Source of the DNA: Kocuria salsicia | GTDB lineage: Bacteria > Actinomycetota > Actinomycetes > Actinomycetales > Micrococcaceae | Length of the DNA: 64,000 bases | Assembly: GCF_007681555.1 (NCBI RefSeq) | Contig: NZ_VELE01000003.1 | Location: forward strand, 124,001-188,000 | Direction of reading: 5' to 3' | Part shown: positions 24,599 to 33,483 of the stretch, one piece after another | Position numbering within the stretch: the first letter of the stretch is position 1 | How the letters are laid out: every line of letters starts with the position of its first letter | Position numbers and translations under genes: made by a program | The notes under the pieces: model-generated | What the model saw: the letters and a program-made list of their open reading frames with translations, nothing else | Database searches by the model: none | Told to the model about the DNA's origin: nothing

Positions 24599-25909
24599 TC
24601 AGAGGACGACGCCGAGCAGCGCGTCGAGCGTGTCCCGCACCAGCTGCGCGTCCTCCGCGGACGACTCGGAGCCGCGCTGGGCGGCTCCGCCCAGATTCCG
24701 GGCCGCCCACGCGTCCACGGCGAGCAGCGCCGCGGGAGCGTCGAGATCCTCGGCCAGTGCCGCACGCACGGCCTCCAGCAGTGCCTGGGCCCCGGCCGTC
24801 TCCGGCTTCGCGGCGGCCTCCCGCCAGCGGACCAGACGGCGCTTCGAGTCCTCCAGCAGCTCGTCCGTCCAGAACCAGTCTGTGCGGTAGTGGTTCGAGA
24901 GGATCGCGACACGGATGGCGGCCGGGTCCACGCCCTGCTGCCGCAGGGTCGAGACGAGCACCAGGTTGCCCTTGGACTTGGACATCTTCTCGCCGTCCAG
25001 CCCCACCATGGCGGTGTGCACGTAGTGCTGAGCCATCGGTTCGCTGGACAGCGCGTAAGCGTGCCCCGCGCCCATGTCGTGGTGCGGGAACGCGAGGTCC
25101 GAGCCACCACCCTGCACCGTGAACGGCGTGGGCAGGTACTTCAGCGCGATCACGCTGCACTCGATGTGCCACCCCGGGCGGCCACGGCCCAGGGACGCAC
25201 CGTCCCACGAGGGCTCCCCCGGGCGCTCAACGCGCCACAGCAACGGGTCCAGGGCGTCGCGCTTGCCCGTGCGATCCGGGTCCCCGCCGTGGTCCGCGAA
25301 CAGGGGCATCATCTGCCCGCGGTTCATGCGGCACGTGCTGCCCACCACCCAGGCGTCCGGGTCGTCCTCGCGCAGGCGCCCCGCGGCGGCGACGTCGAAG
25401 TAGACGTCCCCGGCGGGTGCCGGCTGCCCGTCCTGGCCGGTGCCCGCAGGCACCCGGTAGGCCAGCCCGCGCTCCACGAGCCGCTCGACGGCGGGCACGA
25501 TCCACTCCACGGCCTCGGTGGCACCCACGTAGTGCTCCGGAGCGAGGACGTTCAGTGCGGCCATGTCCGTGCGGAACAGCTGCGTCTGTGACTCGGCCAA
25601 CTCACGCCAGTCCACGCCCGTGGCGATCGCGCGCTCCAGCAGGGGGTCGTCCACGTCCGTGACGTTCTGCACGTAGTCCACGGGGTACCCGGCGTCGCGC
25701 CAGGCACGGTAGAGCAGGTCGAACGTGACGTACGTGGCGGCGTGGCCCATGTGGGTCGCGTCGTACGGAGTGATCCCGCACACGTAGAGCCCCGCGCGGT
25801 CCCCCAGCGGCGCCACCGCCTCCGTGCGTCCGGTACTCGTGTCGTGCACCCTCGGGACGCAGGACGTCCCGGGCAGTTCCGGGACCGGGCGGCTGGGCCA
25901 AGACTTCAT
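24599..25909 (-). CDS. mshC: L-cysteine:1D-myo-inositol 2-amino-2-deoxy-alpha-D-glucopyranoside ligase
   Basis: 436 aa. ATP-dependent ligase of mycothiol biosynthesis, evolved from cysteinyl-tRNA synthetase. It joins cysteine to GlcN-Ins. The N-terminus [10 protein letters not shown] is characteristic of MshC. The zinc cysteine lies in YVCGITPYD (C44), the HIGH-like motif reads HMGH (53-56), and KMSKS is near residue 308. The shorter C-terminus lacks the tRNA-binding domain of CysRS. The ATG at 25909 has GAAGG 5 nt upstream; a GTG two codons earlier is possible. It shows the organism uses mycothiol. Confidence 0.94.
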   Translation of the reverse strand: MKSWPSRPVPELPGTSCVPRVHDTSTGRTEAVAPLGDRAGLYVCGITPYDATHMGHAATYVTFDLLYRAWRDAGYPVDYVQNVTDVDDPLLERAIATGVDWRELAESQTQLFRTDMAALNVLAPEHYVGATEAVEWIVPAVERLVERGLAYRVPAGTGQDGQPAPAGDVYFDVAAAGRLREDDPDAWVVGSTCRMNRGQMMPLFADHGGDPDRTGKRDALDPLLWRVERPGEPSWDGASLGRGRPGWHIECSVIALKYLPTPFTVQGGGSDLAFPHHDMGAGHAYALSSEPMAQHYVHTAMVGLDGEKMSKSKGNLVLVSTLRQQGVDPAAIRVAILSNHYRTDWFWTDELLEDSKRRLVRWREAAAKPETAGAQALLEAVRAALAEDLDAPAALLAVDAWAARNLGGAAQRGSESSAEDAQLVRDTLDALLGVVL

Positions 25910-26034
25910 GTTCACCTTCGGTAGGAGGAGCTGACAGTACTCACGATCGCAACGGGCCCCGCCGGTGCGCTATTCCCCGGGACACGGGGAGCCACTCGCC
26001 GGGGCCGGTCGCCACGGCGGGTGCCCGGGCAGGA

Positions 26035-26868
26035 TCAGGCGTTGATCAGACCCGTGCCGAGCAGCACGAACACCACGGCACCCAGCAGCACGCGGTACCA
26101 CACGAACAGGTTGTAGCTGCGCTCGGAAATGTAGTGCATGAACCAGCCGATGATCAGGTAGCCCACCGCGAACGCAATGACGGTGGCCACGGTCGTCTGG
26201 CCCATGGTGTAGACCCCGCCGGCCTCCTTACCGCTGACCGCCTTGTAGAGCTGGTAGAGCCCGGAGGAGAACACGGCGGGGATCGCCAGCAGGAACGCGT
26301 AGCGCGCGGCGGCGGCTCGCGTGTAGCCCATCAGCAGACCGGCGGTGATGGTTCCGCCGGAGCGGGAGACTCCCGGGATCAGCGCAAGCGCCTGCGCGAA
26401 GCCGTAGCCCACGGCGTGCTTGAGGTTCAGGTCCTCCAGGCTGCGCTCCTGCTTGCCCACCCGGTCTGCGATGGCCAGGAAGAGACCGAAGACGACGAGC
26501 ATCGTGGCCGTGATCCACAGTGAACGGAACTGCGTCTCGATGTAGTCCTGCAGCAGCAGGCCGAGCACCGCAATGGGCAACGAGCCCAGGATGATGAACC
26601 ACCCCATGCGGGCGTCCGGATCGCTGCGGTCCACCCTGCCGGTCAGCGACAGCGCCCACCGCTTGATGATGCGCACGATGTCCCGCCAGAAGAAGATGAT
26701 CACAGCGGTCTCCGTGCCCAGCTGCGTGATCGCGGTGAAGGTTGCACCGGGGTCCGCGCCGTTCGGCAGGAACTCGCCCACGATCCGCAGGTGCGCGGAG
26801 GAGGAGACGGGGAGGAATTCTGTCAGGCCCTGCACCAGGCCCAGGATTATCGCTTCGATCCAGTTCAC
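26035..26868 (-). CDS. uppP: Undecaprenyl-diphosphate phosphatase UppP (BacA type)
   Basis: 277 aa polytopic membrane enzyme that recycles undecaprenyl pyrophosphate for peptidoglycan synthesis. The catalytic region [14 protein letters not shown] and the second motif [11 protein letters not shown] are intact. About seven or eight hydrophobic helices are visible. The start is the GTG at 26868, giving the usual [13 protein letters not shown] beginning, placed by a -10 TACAGT exactly 6 nt upstream. A longer frame upstream is Cys/Gly-rich and not family-like. Neighbouring mshC is on the same strand 126 bp away. Confidence 0.95.
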   Translation of the reverse strand: MNWIEAIILGLVQGLTEFLPVSSSAHLRIVGEFLPNGADPGATFTAITQLGTETAVIIFFWRDIVRIIKRWALSLTGRVDRSDPDARMGWFIILGSLPIAVLGLLLQDYIETQFRSLWITATMLVVFGLFLAIADRVGKQERSLEDLNLKHAVGYGFAQALALIPGVSRSGGTITAGLLMGYTRAAAARYAFLLAIPAVFSSGLYQLYKAVSGKEAGGVYTMGQTTVATVIAFAVGYLIIGWFMHYISERSYNLFVWYRVLLGAVVFVLLGTGLINA

Positions 26869-26874
26869 GCGACA

Positions 26875-26880
26875 ACTGTA
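26875..26880 (-). promoter_or_regulatory. -10 hexamer of a leaderless uppP transcript
   Basis: On the minus strand TACAGT is followed by 6 nt and the GTG at 26868. It has the same hexamer and spacing as in front of the PAC2 gene. Confidence 0.6.
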
Positions 26881-27067
26881 CGGCACCCCCTCCGGGCCTC
26901 CCCCGCCACCGGCCTGAGAGCACTCTGGGCACCCACCGCGCGCCCGATCCGCACGCTGGATCCACGCCGAGGTCACAGGTGCGGGTCACAGGCCACGGGC
27001 GTCACAGTCGGCGGCGTGGCCGCGACGTCATCGGCGGGAACCCCGGGTGTCTTCCTGGGGGAAACGC

Positions 27068-27100
27068 ACGAGGGCCCCCACCAGCGGTGGGGGCCCTCGT
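27068..27100 (-). terminator. Hairpin downstream of the acidic protein gene
   Basis: Perfect 15-bp stem (arm ACGAGGGCCCCCACC) with a 3-nt loop, 21 bp after the stop at 27122 on the minus strand, followed there by GCGTTTC. Confidence 0.7.
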
Positions 27101-27121
27101 CGATCCGGTGTGCCGGTCGCG

Positions 27122-27487
27122 TCAGCGGCGCTCGCGCGACCCGTTGGAGGAGTCTGCGGAGGAGTCGTCGTCCTCGTCGTAGTCGTCCTCGTCCACGAGG
27201 TCCTCGTCCAGCATCTCGTTGTCCTCGAGGAGGTCGTCCTCCTCGTCGTCATCGTCCTCGTCGTAGTCGTCGTCCGAGTCGTCGTCGTCCGCGAAGACGG
27301 TGAGGGGGGTGACCTCGTCGTAGGCGTCGTAGAGCGCCTCCTCGTAGGCCTCGAACGAGTTCGCGATGGCCAGGTAGGCCCCGTCCACCGAGGGGTCGTC
27401 GTCCGAGCGGCGGTTGGCCGCGGCGGCGAGGTGTTCTTCGAGGGCGTTGACGAGAGATTGCAGGGCGGCGCGGGGATCGGTGCTCAT
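27122..27487 (-). CDS. Conserved very acidic small protein
   Basis: 121 aa. Residues 1-65 form a probable helical domain (RAALQSLVNALEEHLAAAANRR, AYLAIANSFEAYEEALYDAY). The rest is almost only Asp and Glu, with a few Tyr and Leu, and must be disordered. The same family in related Micrococcales is often labelled primosomal or DNA primase-like without proof, and I see no primase motif. The ATG at 27487 has TAACGT 7 nt upstream and no Shine-Dalgarno, so it is likely leaderless. It is divergent from the DUF5703 gene. Confidence 0.7.
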   Translation of the reverse strand: MSTDPRAALQSLVNALEEHLAAAANRRSDDDPSVDGAYLAIANSFEAYEEALYDAYDEVTPLTVFADDDDSDDDYDEDDDDEEDDLLEDNEMLDEDLVDEDDYDEDDDSSADSSNGSRERR

Positions 27488-27494
27488 GGTGTAG

Positions 27495-27500
27495 ACGTTA
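27495..27500 (-). promoter_or_regulatory. -10 hexamer of the acidic protein gene
   Basis: TAACGT on the minus strand, then 7 nt (CTACACC), then the ATG at 27487. This is leaderless spacing. The divergent gene's possible -10 CAGAAT (27514-27519) lies just beyond, so the two promoters nearly touch. Confidence 0.5.
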
Positions 27501-27527
27501 GCCGGTATCGGAGCAGAATGGGTAGCG

Positions 27528-27773
27528 ATGAAAGAACAACGTCTGAAGCACAGTTCGGTGTCCGGCCACCCCACCATGACCGGACGCGACGAGCGCTACG
27601 AGTACCTCTCGCTGACCGTGGCGCCCCGCGAGAAGATTGCCGAGGCCCGGACCCGCGTCAAGGAGCACGCGGAGTACGGCAAGTGGGAGCTCATGCGCTC
27701 CGCGGTGCTCTACGGGGGTGCCCGGCGCTACGTGATGCGCCGGCGCATCATGCGCGTGGATCGCACGCTCTGA
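27528..27773 (+). CDS. DUF5703 family small protein
   Basis: 81 aa, basic. It resembles the actinobacterial DUF5703 family of unknown function, with conserved YEYLSLTVAPREKIAEAR and a C-terminal helix region ELMRSAVLYGGARRYVMRRRI. No catalytic residues are obvious. CAGAAT 8 nt upstream of the ATG may be the -10. It is divergent from the acidic protein gene and its stop lies 10 bp from the convergent acyl-CoA dehydrogenase stop, without a hairpin between them. Confidence 0.75.
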   Translation: MKEQRLKHSSVSGHPTMTGRDERYEYLSLTVAPREKIAEARTRVKEHAEYGKWELMRSAVLYGGARRYVMRRRIMRVDRTL

Positions 27774-27782
27774 CTCGGGGCC

Positions 27783-28967
27783 TCACTCGCAGACGGGCCC
27801 GAGCAGGGAGGTGGCCGTGGCGGCGAGCACCGACTCCGGGTCCGAGGGGTGGTACAGCCCCGCGAGCACGTCCCGGTAGAGGCGTTCCAGCTCCGTGCCG
27901 CTGCGGTACTGGGACCCTCCGGAGGCGCGCAGGACAAGGTCCACGACCTCCCGGGCGGACTCGGTGGCACGGTGCTTGACGCCCGAGAAGAGGATGAACC
28001 AGCGCGCGCCGTGTCCAGGGTCTCGTTCGGACCCCAGGGCGTCCACGTCCGCCGCGAGCTGGCGCAGCTGCAGCTCCACCCCGTCCCGCAGCACCCCGGC
28101 CCGAGCAATGTGGCGGCGGATGTCCGGGTCGTCCGAGTACGGCGCGCCCTTGGCGAGTGAGCGGCGCGCAGTGGTGACCTCGACCGCCACCTGGATCGCC
28201 CGGTCGGCGATGCCCGTGTAGACAGCCGCCAGCAGCAGCTCGAAGCACCCGAAGATCCCCCACACCACCGGGTCCGGGTTCGGCCCCACCGGGGTGGTGG
28301 CCAGCAGGTCCTCCCGACGCAGCAGGGCACCGTCCAGCACGGTGGTGCAGGACTGCGAGCCCCGCATTCCCAGGGCGTTCCAGTCCTGGCGGACATCCAC
28401 GCCGGGCACCGCGGTGGTGTGCTCCGCCCGGGTGAGGAAGCCGACGACGAGCCGCGCGGCGTCGTCGTCCCGCTCCGTGCGCGCGTGGACCAGAAGGCGC
28501 GTCCACCGCGGGGACAGGGACGTGAAGATCTTGGTGCCGTGGAGGCGCCAGCCCTCGGGGGTGTCGTGCGCGCGGGTCGTGGCGTCGAAGAGCACGGAGT
28601 CGTTTCCGGCCTCCGAGATGCCGAACGCGAAGACCTCCCCGGCCACCGCGTCCTCAAAGATCCGCCTGGCGCGCTCGTCCCCGCGCAGGTGCAGGGTGTA
28701 GCCGATCCCCACGATGACGTGGTGCATGTTGATGCCCAGGGCCGTGGCCGGCGCCGCGGTGGCGAGCCGACGCTGGGCCGCCACTGCCTGCTCCAGTGTG
28801 AAGCCCAGCCCGCCGAACTCGCGCGGCACGAGCATCCGCAGGTACCCGGCCTCCCGCAGGGCCTCGAAGTCCTCGTCGAAGAAACGGTTCTCGCGGTCCA
28901 CCGCGCCCGCCCGGCCCCGGATCTGATCGATCAGCTCGTCCGGCAGCAGTTCGGTGACGGCGTTCAT
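27783..28967 (-). CDS. Acyl-CoA dehydrogenase family flavoprotein
   Basis: 394 aa. FAD-dependent family oxidising acyl-CoA or related substrates. N-terminal helical domain (RFFDEDFEALREAGYLRMLVP, REFGGLG), middle beta domain with FGISEAGNDS and the GWRLHGTKIFTSL stretch, then a C-terminal helical domain. The usual catalytic Glu region is not clearly conserved and the C-terminal GGSQYRSGTELERLYRD resembles the DszC/monooxygenase-like branch, so the reaction could be a two-component oxygenase or an oxidation of a non-standard thioester. It is probably monocistronic. Confidence 0.8.
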   Translation of the reverse strand: MNAVTELLPDELIDQIRGRAGAVDRENRFFDEDFEALREAGYLRMLVPREFGGLGFTLEQAVAAQRRLATAAPATALGINMHHVIVGIGYTLHLRGDERARRIFEDAVAGEVFAFGISEAGNDSVLFDATTRAHDTPEGWRLHGTKIFTSLSPRWTRLLVHARTERDDDAARLVVGFLTRAEHTTAVPGVDVRQDWNALGMRGSQSCTTVLDGALLRREDLLATTPVGPNPDPVVWGIFGCFELLLAAVYTGIADRAIQVAVEVTTARRSLAKGAPYSDDPDIRRHIARAGVLRDGVELQLRQLAADVDALGSERDPGHGARWFILFSGVKHRATESAREVVDLVLRASGGSQYRSGTELERLYRDVLAGLYHPSDPESVLAATATSLLGPVCE

Positions 28968-29039
28968 CTCAGGCTCTTTCCATGGGGTGCGTTCGGGACG
29001 CGGTGGTTGAACGGTGCAGGGGAGGCGACGCCGCGCGGC

Positions 29040-30389
29040 TCAGTAGCTGCGCAGCAGCCGGTCGAGCACGCGGGAGCCGAATTCGAGCGAGGACACCGGA
29101 ACCCGCTCGTCCACACCGTGGAACATGCCCGTGAAGTCCAGCTCCGGGGGCAGCTGCAGGGGCACGAAGCCGTAACCGGTGATGCCCAGACGGGACAGGG
29201 ACTTGTTGTCCGTGCCGGCGCCGAGCATGTAGGGCAGCACCACGGCGTCCGGGTCCTCCGCGCTCAACGCGTCCACCATGGCGTCCACCACGGTGCCGGA
29301 GAACGGGACCTCCAGGCCGATGTCCTCGAACTCGGTCTCGATGCGCACCCTGTCTCCCGCGAGCTCCTGCAGCTTGGCGCGCACGTACTCCTCCTGCTCC
29401 GGCAGGAAGCGGACGTCCACCGAGCCCTGGGCGGAGCCGGGGATCACGTTCGTCTTGTAGCCGCCGTCCAGGCGGGTGGGGTTCGAGGTGTTCTGCAGGG
29501 TGGCACCCACGAACCGTGAGACCGCCCCGAGCTCCTTCAGCAGCCGCTGGGGGTTCTGGGGGTCGAACTCCACCCCCGTGAGCTCGGTGACCTCGTCCAG
29601 GAACGCGCGGGTGGTCTTGGTCAGCTCCACGGGCCACGTGAACTCGCCGATGTTCGCCATCGCCCGCGAGAGGTGGGTGACCGCGTTGTCCTCGTGCAGC
29701 CCCGAGCCGTGGCCCGCCTGACCCTCCGCAACCAGCCGCAGCCACATGAAGCCCTTCTCCGCCGTCTGCAGCAGGTACGCCCGGCGCCCGCCGATGTCGG
29801 CGGAGAAGCCACCCACCTCGCTCAGGGCGTCCGTGACGCCGTCGAAGACCTCCGGGTGCTCCTGGACCATGTACTTGGAGCCGTAGCGCATGCCGGCCTC
29901 CTCGTCCGCGAAGAACCCGAAGACGATGTCCCGCTTCGGCCGTGTGCCCGTGCGGCGCATGTGGCGCAGCACCGAGAGCATCATGGCGTCCATGTCCTTC
30001 ATGTCCACGGCGCCGCGGCCCCAGATCATGCCGTCCCTGACCTCCGCCGCGAACGGGTCCACGGACCAGTCCTGGGCCATGGCGGGCACCACGTCCAGGT
30101 GGCCGTGCACGAGCAGCGCGTCCGCGCCGGGGTCCGAGCCCTCGAGGCGGGTGAAGACGTTCGCCCGGCCGGGCGCGGACTCGAAGTACTGGGCCTCCAG
30201 GCCCACCTCCTCGATCAGCCCGGCAACGTACTCCGCGGCCGCGCGCTCGCCCTCCGCCTCCCCGCTCGCGTAGTTGGAGGTGTCGAAACGGATCAGCTCG
30301 CGGCAGATCCGGGCGGCCTCCCCCTCGGGGGAGGAACCGCCTGCGGGGGTGGCGTCCGCTGCCGAGGGTGCTCCGGTGTGCTCGCTCAT
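29040..30389 (-). CDS. M20 family metallopeptidase/deacylase
   Basis: 449 aa. Dinuclear zinc hydrolase of the M20/M25/M40 family, removing N-terminal residues or acyl groups. Metal and catalytic motifs are intact: LLVHGHLDVVPA (first His and Asp), WGRGAVDMKDMDA, and FFADEEAGMRYGSKYM (catalytic Glu and ligand). The dimerisation domain is around residues 200-330. The ATG at 30389 has GAGGA 4-5 nt upstream; a longer N-terminus is less likely. The substrate is not predictable. Related actinobacterial proteins are annotated M20/M25/M40 hydrolases. Confidence 0.9.
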   Translation of the reverse strand: MSEHTGAPSAADATPAGGSSPEGEAARICRELIRFDTSNYASGEAEGERAAAEYVAGLIEEVGLEAQYFESAPGRANVFTRLEGSDPGADALLVHGHLDVVPAMAQDWSVDPFAAEVRDGMIWGRGAVDMKDMDAMMLSVLRHMRRTGTRPKRDIVFGFFADEEAGMRYGSKYMVQEHPEVFDGVTDALSEVGGFSADIGGRRAYLLQTAEKGFMWLRLVAEGQAGHGSGLHEDNAVTHLSRAMANIGEFTWPVELTKTTRAFLDEVTELTGVEFDPQNPQRLLKELGAVSRFVGATLQNTSNPTRLDGGYKTNVIPGSAQGSVDVRFLPEQEEYVRAKLQELAGDRVRIETEFEDIGLEVPFSGTVVDAMVDALSAEDPDAVVLPYMLGAGTDNKSLSRLGITGYGFVPLQLPPELDFTGMFHGVDERVPVSSLEFGSRVLDRLLRSY

Positions 30390-30530
30390 GGTCCTCGTCT
30401 CTCGTTGCTGTCTCTCGCCGCCGCGGTGGGTCTGCACCCCACGGTAGTCCCCGCGTGGACTTACAGGGGTTCTCCGCTACTCTGAATGACGGATGCACCC
30501 GTGTTCACCCCTGACCCGTGGAAGGCCGTC

Positions 30531-31034
30531 ATGACTGGAAACATCACACTGATCGCCCGCACCGCGCCCGGTTCGCGCGAGGTCACGGCCACGAGCCGCG
30601 CCGTGACGGAGGCGGACACCGCGGAGCTCACCCGCCTGTTCCTGGAGGCCTACGGTTCCAAGATCTCCGGCACCGCCGAGGATGCCGAGCGCATGATCCG
30701 CGGCGCATTCCAGGGAGACTTCGGCCCGTTCCTGAGCCGGGAGTCGCAACTGATCGAGGACGAGAACGGCACCCCCGTGGCCGCCGCCGTGGTGCTGGAG
30801 CGGCGCAAGGACCGCACTCTCCCGGACGTCCCCTACCTCTTCGAGCTCTTCACGGCCTCCTCCCACCGCCGCCGCGGCTACGCGGAGCAGCTCGTGCGCC
30901 AGGTCATGGCTTCGCTGCACGAGAGCGGTTACGAGGAGGTCTGCGTGCGCATCCCGGAGGACAACGCCGCCGCGCTCGCCCTGTACCTCACGCTGGACTT
31001 CAACCGCTGGACCCCCGAGCAGGACGAGTTCTAG
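30531..31034 (+). CDS. GNAT family N-acetyltransferase
   Basis: 167 aa. Acetyl-CoA-dependent acetyltransferase fold. The acetyl-CoA loop appears as ASSHRRRGYAEQLVRQVM and the C-terminal strand-helix as VRIPEDNAAALALYLTLDF. The substrate is unknown. The ATG at 30531 is chosen because GGAAGG lies 5 nt upstream. An earlier ATG at 30486 is only 2 nt after the likely -10 TACTCT (30478-30483) and would be inside the leader. It stands alone between convergent neighbours. Confidence 0.82.
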   Translation: MTGNITLIARTAPGSREVTATSRAVTEADTAELTRLFLEAYGSKISGTAEDAERMIRGAFQGDFGPFLSRESQLIEDENGTPVAAAVVLERRKDRTLPDVPYLFELFTASSHRRRGYAEQLVRQVMASLHESGYEEVCVRIPEDNAAALALYLTLDFNRWTPEQDEF

Positions 31035-31122
31035 TCCGCTCCCTGCCTGGCACGCGCCCGGGTCGCGACGTTGTAGCCCACAACGGTGGCCCGGGCGTCC
31101 TCGTGTCCGGCGCAGACCCTGG

Positions 31123-31569
31123 TCAGCGCAGGTCGAGGTCCGCGGCCAGCGGCGGCTGGTGCGTGGTGTCCGTGCGGGACGCCCAGCGCACGGTGACCTC
31201 CACGACCCGAAGGTTCTCCGGGTCCCGGGTGTCCGTGGAGCCGGGGTGCTGGGCGGCGAGCGCCTCCGTGGCCGGGGCGGCGTCGGAGCCCTCCAGGACC
31301 CGCGCCTCGCCCTCGAGCTGGACCTCGTGGGCTCCGTCCTGCACCAGGACCATGGACACGCGGGGGTCCGAGGTGATGTTGGTGAACTTGCGGGACTGCG
31401 CGTTGGTGCCGAAGGTGATCTTCCCGGCGTCCGTGGCGGCGACGAGCACGTAGGCGGACTCCGGGGCTCCCGTGCCGCTGTTGCTCGCGACCACTGCCCC
31501 ACCGGTGCCACGGACGAAGTCCACCAGCCATCGTGCGTCCTCGGTCAGGGTGTTGCCCAGTTCCACCAT
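31123..31569 (-). CDS. Pyridoxamine 5'-phosphate oxidase-like (split-barrel) protein
   Basis: 148 aa. Split beta-barrel flavin- or F420-binding fold. Typical segments are GGAVVASNSGTGAPESAYVL at the start, KITFGTNAQSRKFTNITSDP in the middle and VSMVLVQDGAHEVQLEG after it. These proteins bind FMN, F420 or haem and their reactions differ, so only the fold is called. The ATG at 31569 is preceded by GGGGGA at 5-6 nt. Confidence 0.82.
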   Translation of the reverse strand: MVELGNTLTEDARWLVDFVRGTGGAVVASNSGTGAPESAYVLVAATDAGKITFGTNAQSRKFTNITSDPRVSMVLVQDGAHEVQLEGEARVLEGSDAAPATEALAAQHPGSTDTRDPENLRVVEVTVRWASRTDTTHQPPLAADLDLR

Positions 31570-31741
31570 CGTCGTCCCCCGGTGCTCGTGAGTGTGCGGT
31601 GGTTCTCCCACCACGTCCCACTGTAGGGGCGGGCGTCGGAGCCGTCACGGGGTGCCGCGCCGGGCGGTGGTGTCAGAAGCGTGGTGCCAGTGGTGAGGTG
31701 TCGGCGATGCGGCCTCGTGCCGTGCGGTCAGGGCTGTAGCG

Positions 31742-32563
31742 TCACAGCAGGGTGTCGAGGGGTTCCACCAACCGGGGGCCCGTTGAGGAGACCGATCCCA
31801 CCTCCGTGGTCACGGGGTGCATCTGCCACTCTGCGGCGACCCCCAGCGACTCGGCGACGGCCCGCTCCACGAGCGCCGCGGCGTGCGCCTTGTCCTTCCC
31901 CGGCGCGATCCACTCGCGCGCAAAGTCCCGGGTCATGCCCATCGGAAGCCGGTTGTGCAGCGCACCGAGCTGCGCCAGGTGGGGGTTCTCGTCCCCCGGG
32001 GATGGTGCCTCGCGCGTGAGAATCGAGCACGAGAGCAGCCAGTGCCCCGCGGCACCGTCGCCCCCGGCGTTCCTCCCGGCCCGTGTCTGTCCCTCGCGCA
32101 CCGCGTCCGACGCGTGCTCCGGGATGCGCCACCACTCGTAGATCCCGGCAAACCAGATCTCGGACCCGTCCTCGGGATGGACGAAGTACGGCTGCTTGCG
32201 CCCCTTCCCCGTCTCCGGGGCCTTCCACTCGTAGTACCCGTCCGCGGGAATCGCGCACCGGCGGGCGGCCACGGCGGAACGGAACGATGGTTTCTCGGTG
32301 ACCGTCTCGGAGCGGGCGTTGAACATCTTGGAGCCGATTGAGATCTCCTTGGCCCACGAGGGGACCAGACCCCACCGCGCCGCGTGCAGCTCCGCGACCA
32401 GCTGCCCGTCCTCGGACAGGCGCTCCAGCAGGACGGGCACGGTGTGGGTGGGGGCCACGTTCCAACTGGGCCCCACGGCGTCGCCCACCGAGTCGTCCAC
32501 CCGGGCGTCGAAGGGCAGGGCCAGCTGGCCCGGGGTCCTCGCGATCACATAGCGGCCGCACAT
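31742..32563 (-). CDS. SRAP domain protein (YedK/HMCES type abasic-site DNA-protein crosslinker)
   Basis: 273 aa. SOS-response-associated peptidase family. The protein shields abasic sites in single-stranded DNA by a thiazolidine bond with Cys2. MCGRYV at the N-terminus supplies that cysteine. WNVAPTHTVPVL, WGLVPSWAKE, FNARSET, RRCAIPADGYYEW and the conserved Glu and His (NRLPM region) are all present. It carries an insertion of about 35 residues near residue 165 (EGQTRAGRNAGGDGAAG). The start is fixed by AAAGGAG 6 nt before the ATG and by the requirement for Cys2. Confidence 0.93.
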   Translation of the reverse strand: MCGRYVIARTPGQLALPFDARVDDSVGDAVGPSWNVAPTHTVPVLLERLSEDGQLVAELHAARWGLVPSWAKEISIGSKMFNARSETVTEKPSFRSAVAARRCAIPADGYYEWKAPETGKGRKQPYFVHPEDGSEIWFAGIYEWWRIPEHASDAVREGQTRAGRNAGGDGAAGHWLLSCSILTREAPSPGDENPHLAQLGALHNRLPMGMTRDFAREWIAPGKDKAHAAALVERAVAESLGVAAEWQMHPVTTEVGSVSSTGPRLVEPLDTLL

Positions 32564-32588
32564 GGTGTGCTCCTTTCCTGATGGGCGC

Positions 32589-33317
32589 TCACCGTTCGCC
32601 GTCTCCGACGACCCGCCCGTAGCCCATGTAGGCGGAGTAGCGGCCGTAGACGTCGAGCAGCGCCTCCTCGACCTCGGCCACGGTGGTCCCGGGCCGGACG
32701 TCTGCCACGCACCCGGCAGTGCTCGGCTCCCACGGCACGTCGAGTGCGGCGTACACGTCCTCCAGCACTGCGCGCAGCGGTTCGGCCTCCTCGACCACGA
32801 GCACCGTGGAGAAGTACCAGGCCCCGGCCACCACGCGCTGGGCGGTGCCAGCGAGTTTGACGGGGCGCCGGGGGTCCTCGGCCGTGCCCGGCGCGTGCAC
32901 GCTGTACTCCCCCGCGCAGTACTCCCCCGGGATCTCTCCCACCTGGGCAGGGACCTCGAGTTCCTCGAGCGCCGCCACAACCATGTCCCCGAACAGCCGG
33001 TAGCGGTCCTGGATGCCGGTCTTCGGGTCCGGGTCCGGTTCCACGTGGTCGATCACGAGGCAACCCCCGTGGTAGGCGGCCGCGCGGCCGCCCACGCGGC
33101 GCACGAGCGGGGTGAACGCGGCGTCGACGGCGGCCTGGCGGGCGTGCGCGAACCCCGGGTTGAGCTCGTCCCGCCGCCCGAATGCCACGGTGGGGCGCGG
33201 CTGGTAGACGCGCAGCACCGGTTCGGTGACGCCCCCGCGGGCCGCGTCGAGGATGGCGAGCGCACGGCGGTAGTCCTGCTCCGCGCCCAGGGATTCGCGC
33301 TGACGTATGAGTTTCAT
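32589..33317 (-). CDS. Biotin/lipoate A/B protein ligase family protein
   Basis: 242 aa. Lipoyl/biotinyl ligase fold that activates lipoate or octanoate and transfers it to carrier domains. The signatures VRRVGGRAAAYHGGCLVIDH, with its RRxxGGxxxxH core, and YSVHAPGT and KLAGTAQRVVAGAWYFS are visible. Length is close to LplA-like short forms. The ATG at 33317 has a TAGAGT 10 nt upstream and no Shine-Dalgarno. It lies 25 bp upstream of the SRAP gene on the same strand, so the two may be co-transcribed. Confidence 0.85.
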   Translation of the reverse strand: MKLIRQRESLGAEQDYRRALAILDAARGGVTEPVLRVYQPRPTVAFGRRDELNPGFAHARQAAVDAAFTPLVRRVGGRAAAYHGGCLVIDHVEPDPDPKTGIQDRYRLFGDMVVAALEELEVPAQVGEIPGEYCAGEYSVHAPGTAEDPRRPVKLAGTAQRVVAGAWYFSTVLVVEEAEPLRAVLEDVYAALDVPWEPSTAGCVADVRPGTTVAEVEEALLDVYGRYSAYMGYGRVVGDGER

Positions 33318-33483
33318 GCTGGCGCCAACTCTAGTCCAGGGAGGCAACGCCCAGACGGCGGTCCAGCACGGGCTCGACCTTGAACGCCGCGGACGGCACA
33401 CCGGTGTTCTCACCGGACCTCGCGCACGACTCAGATCCCGCACACGCTCCCACACGCGGCGGGGCGCGACGACGCCGAGCGCT

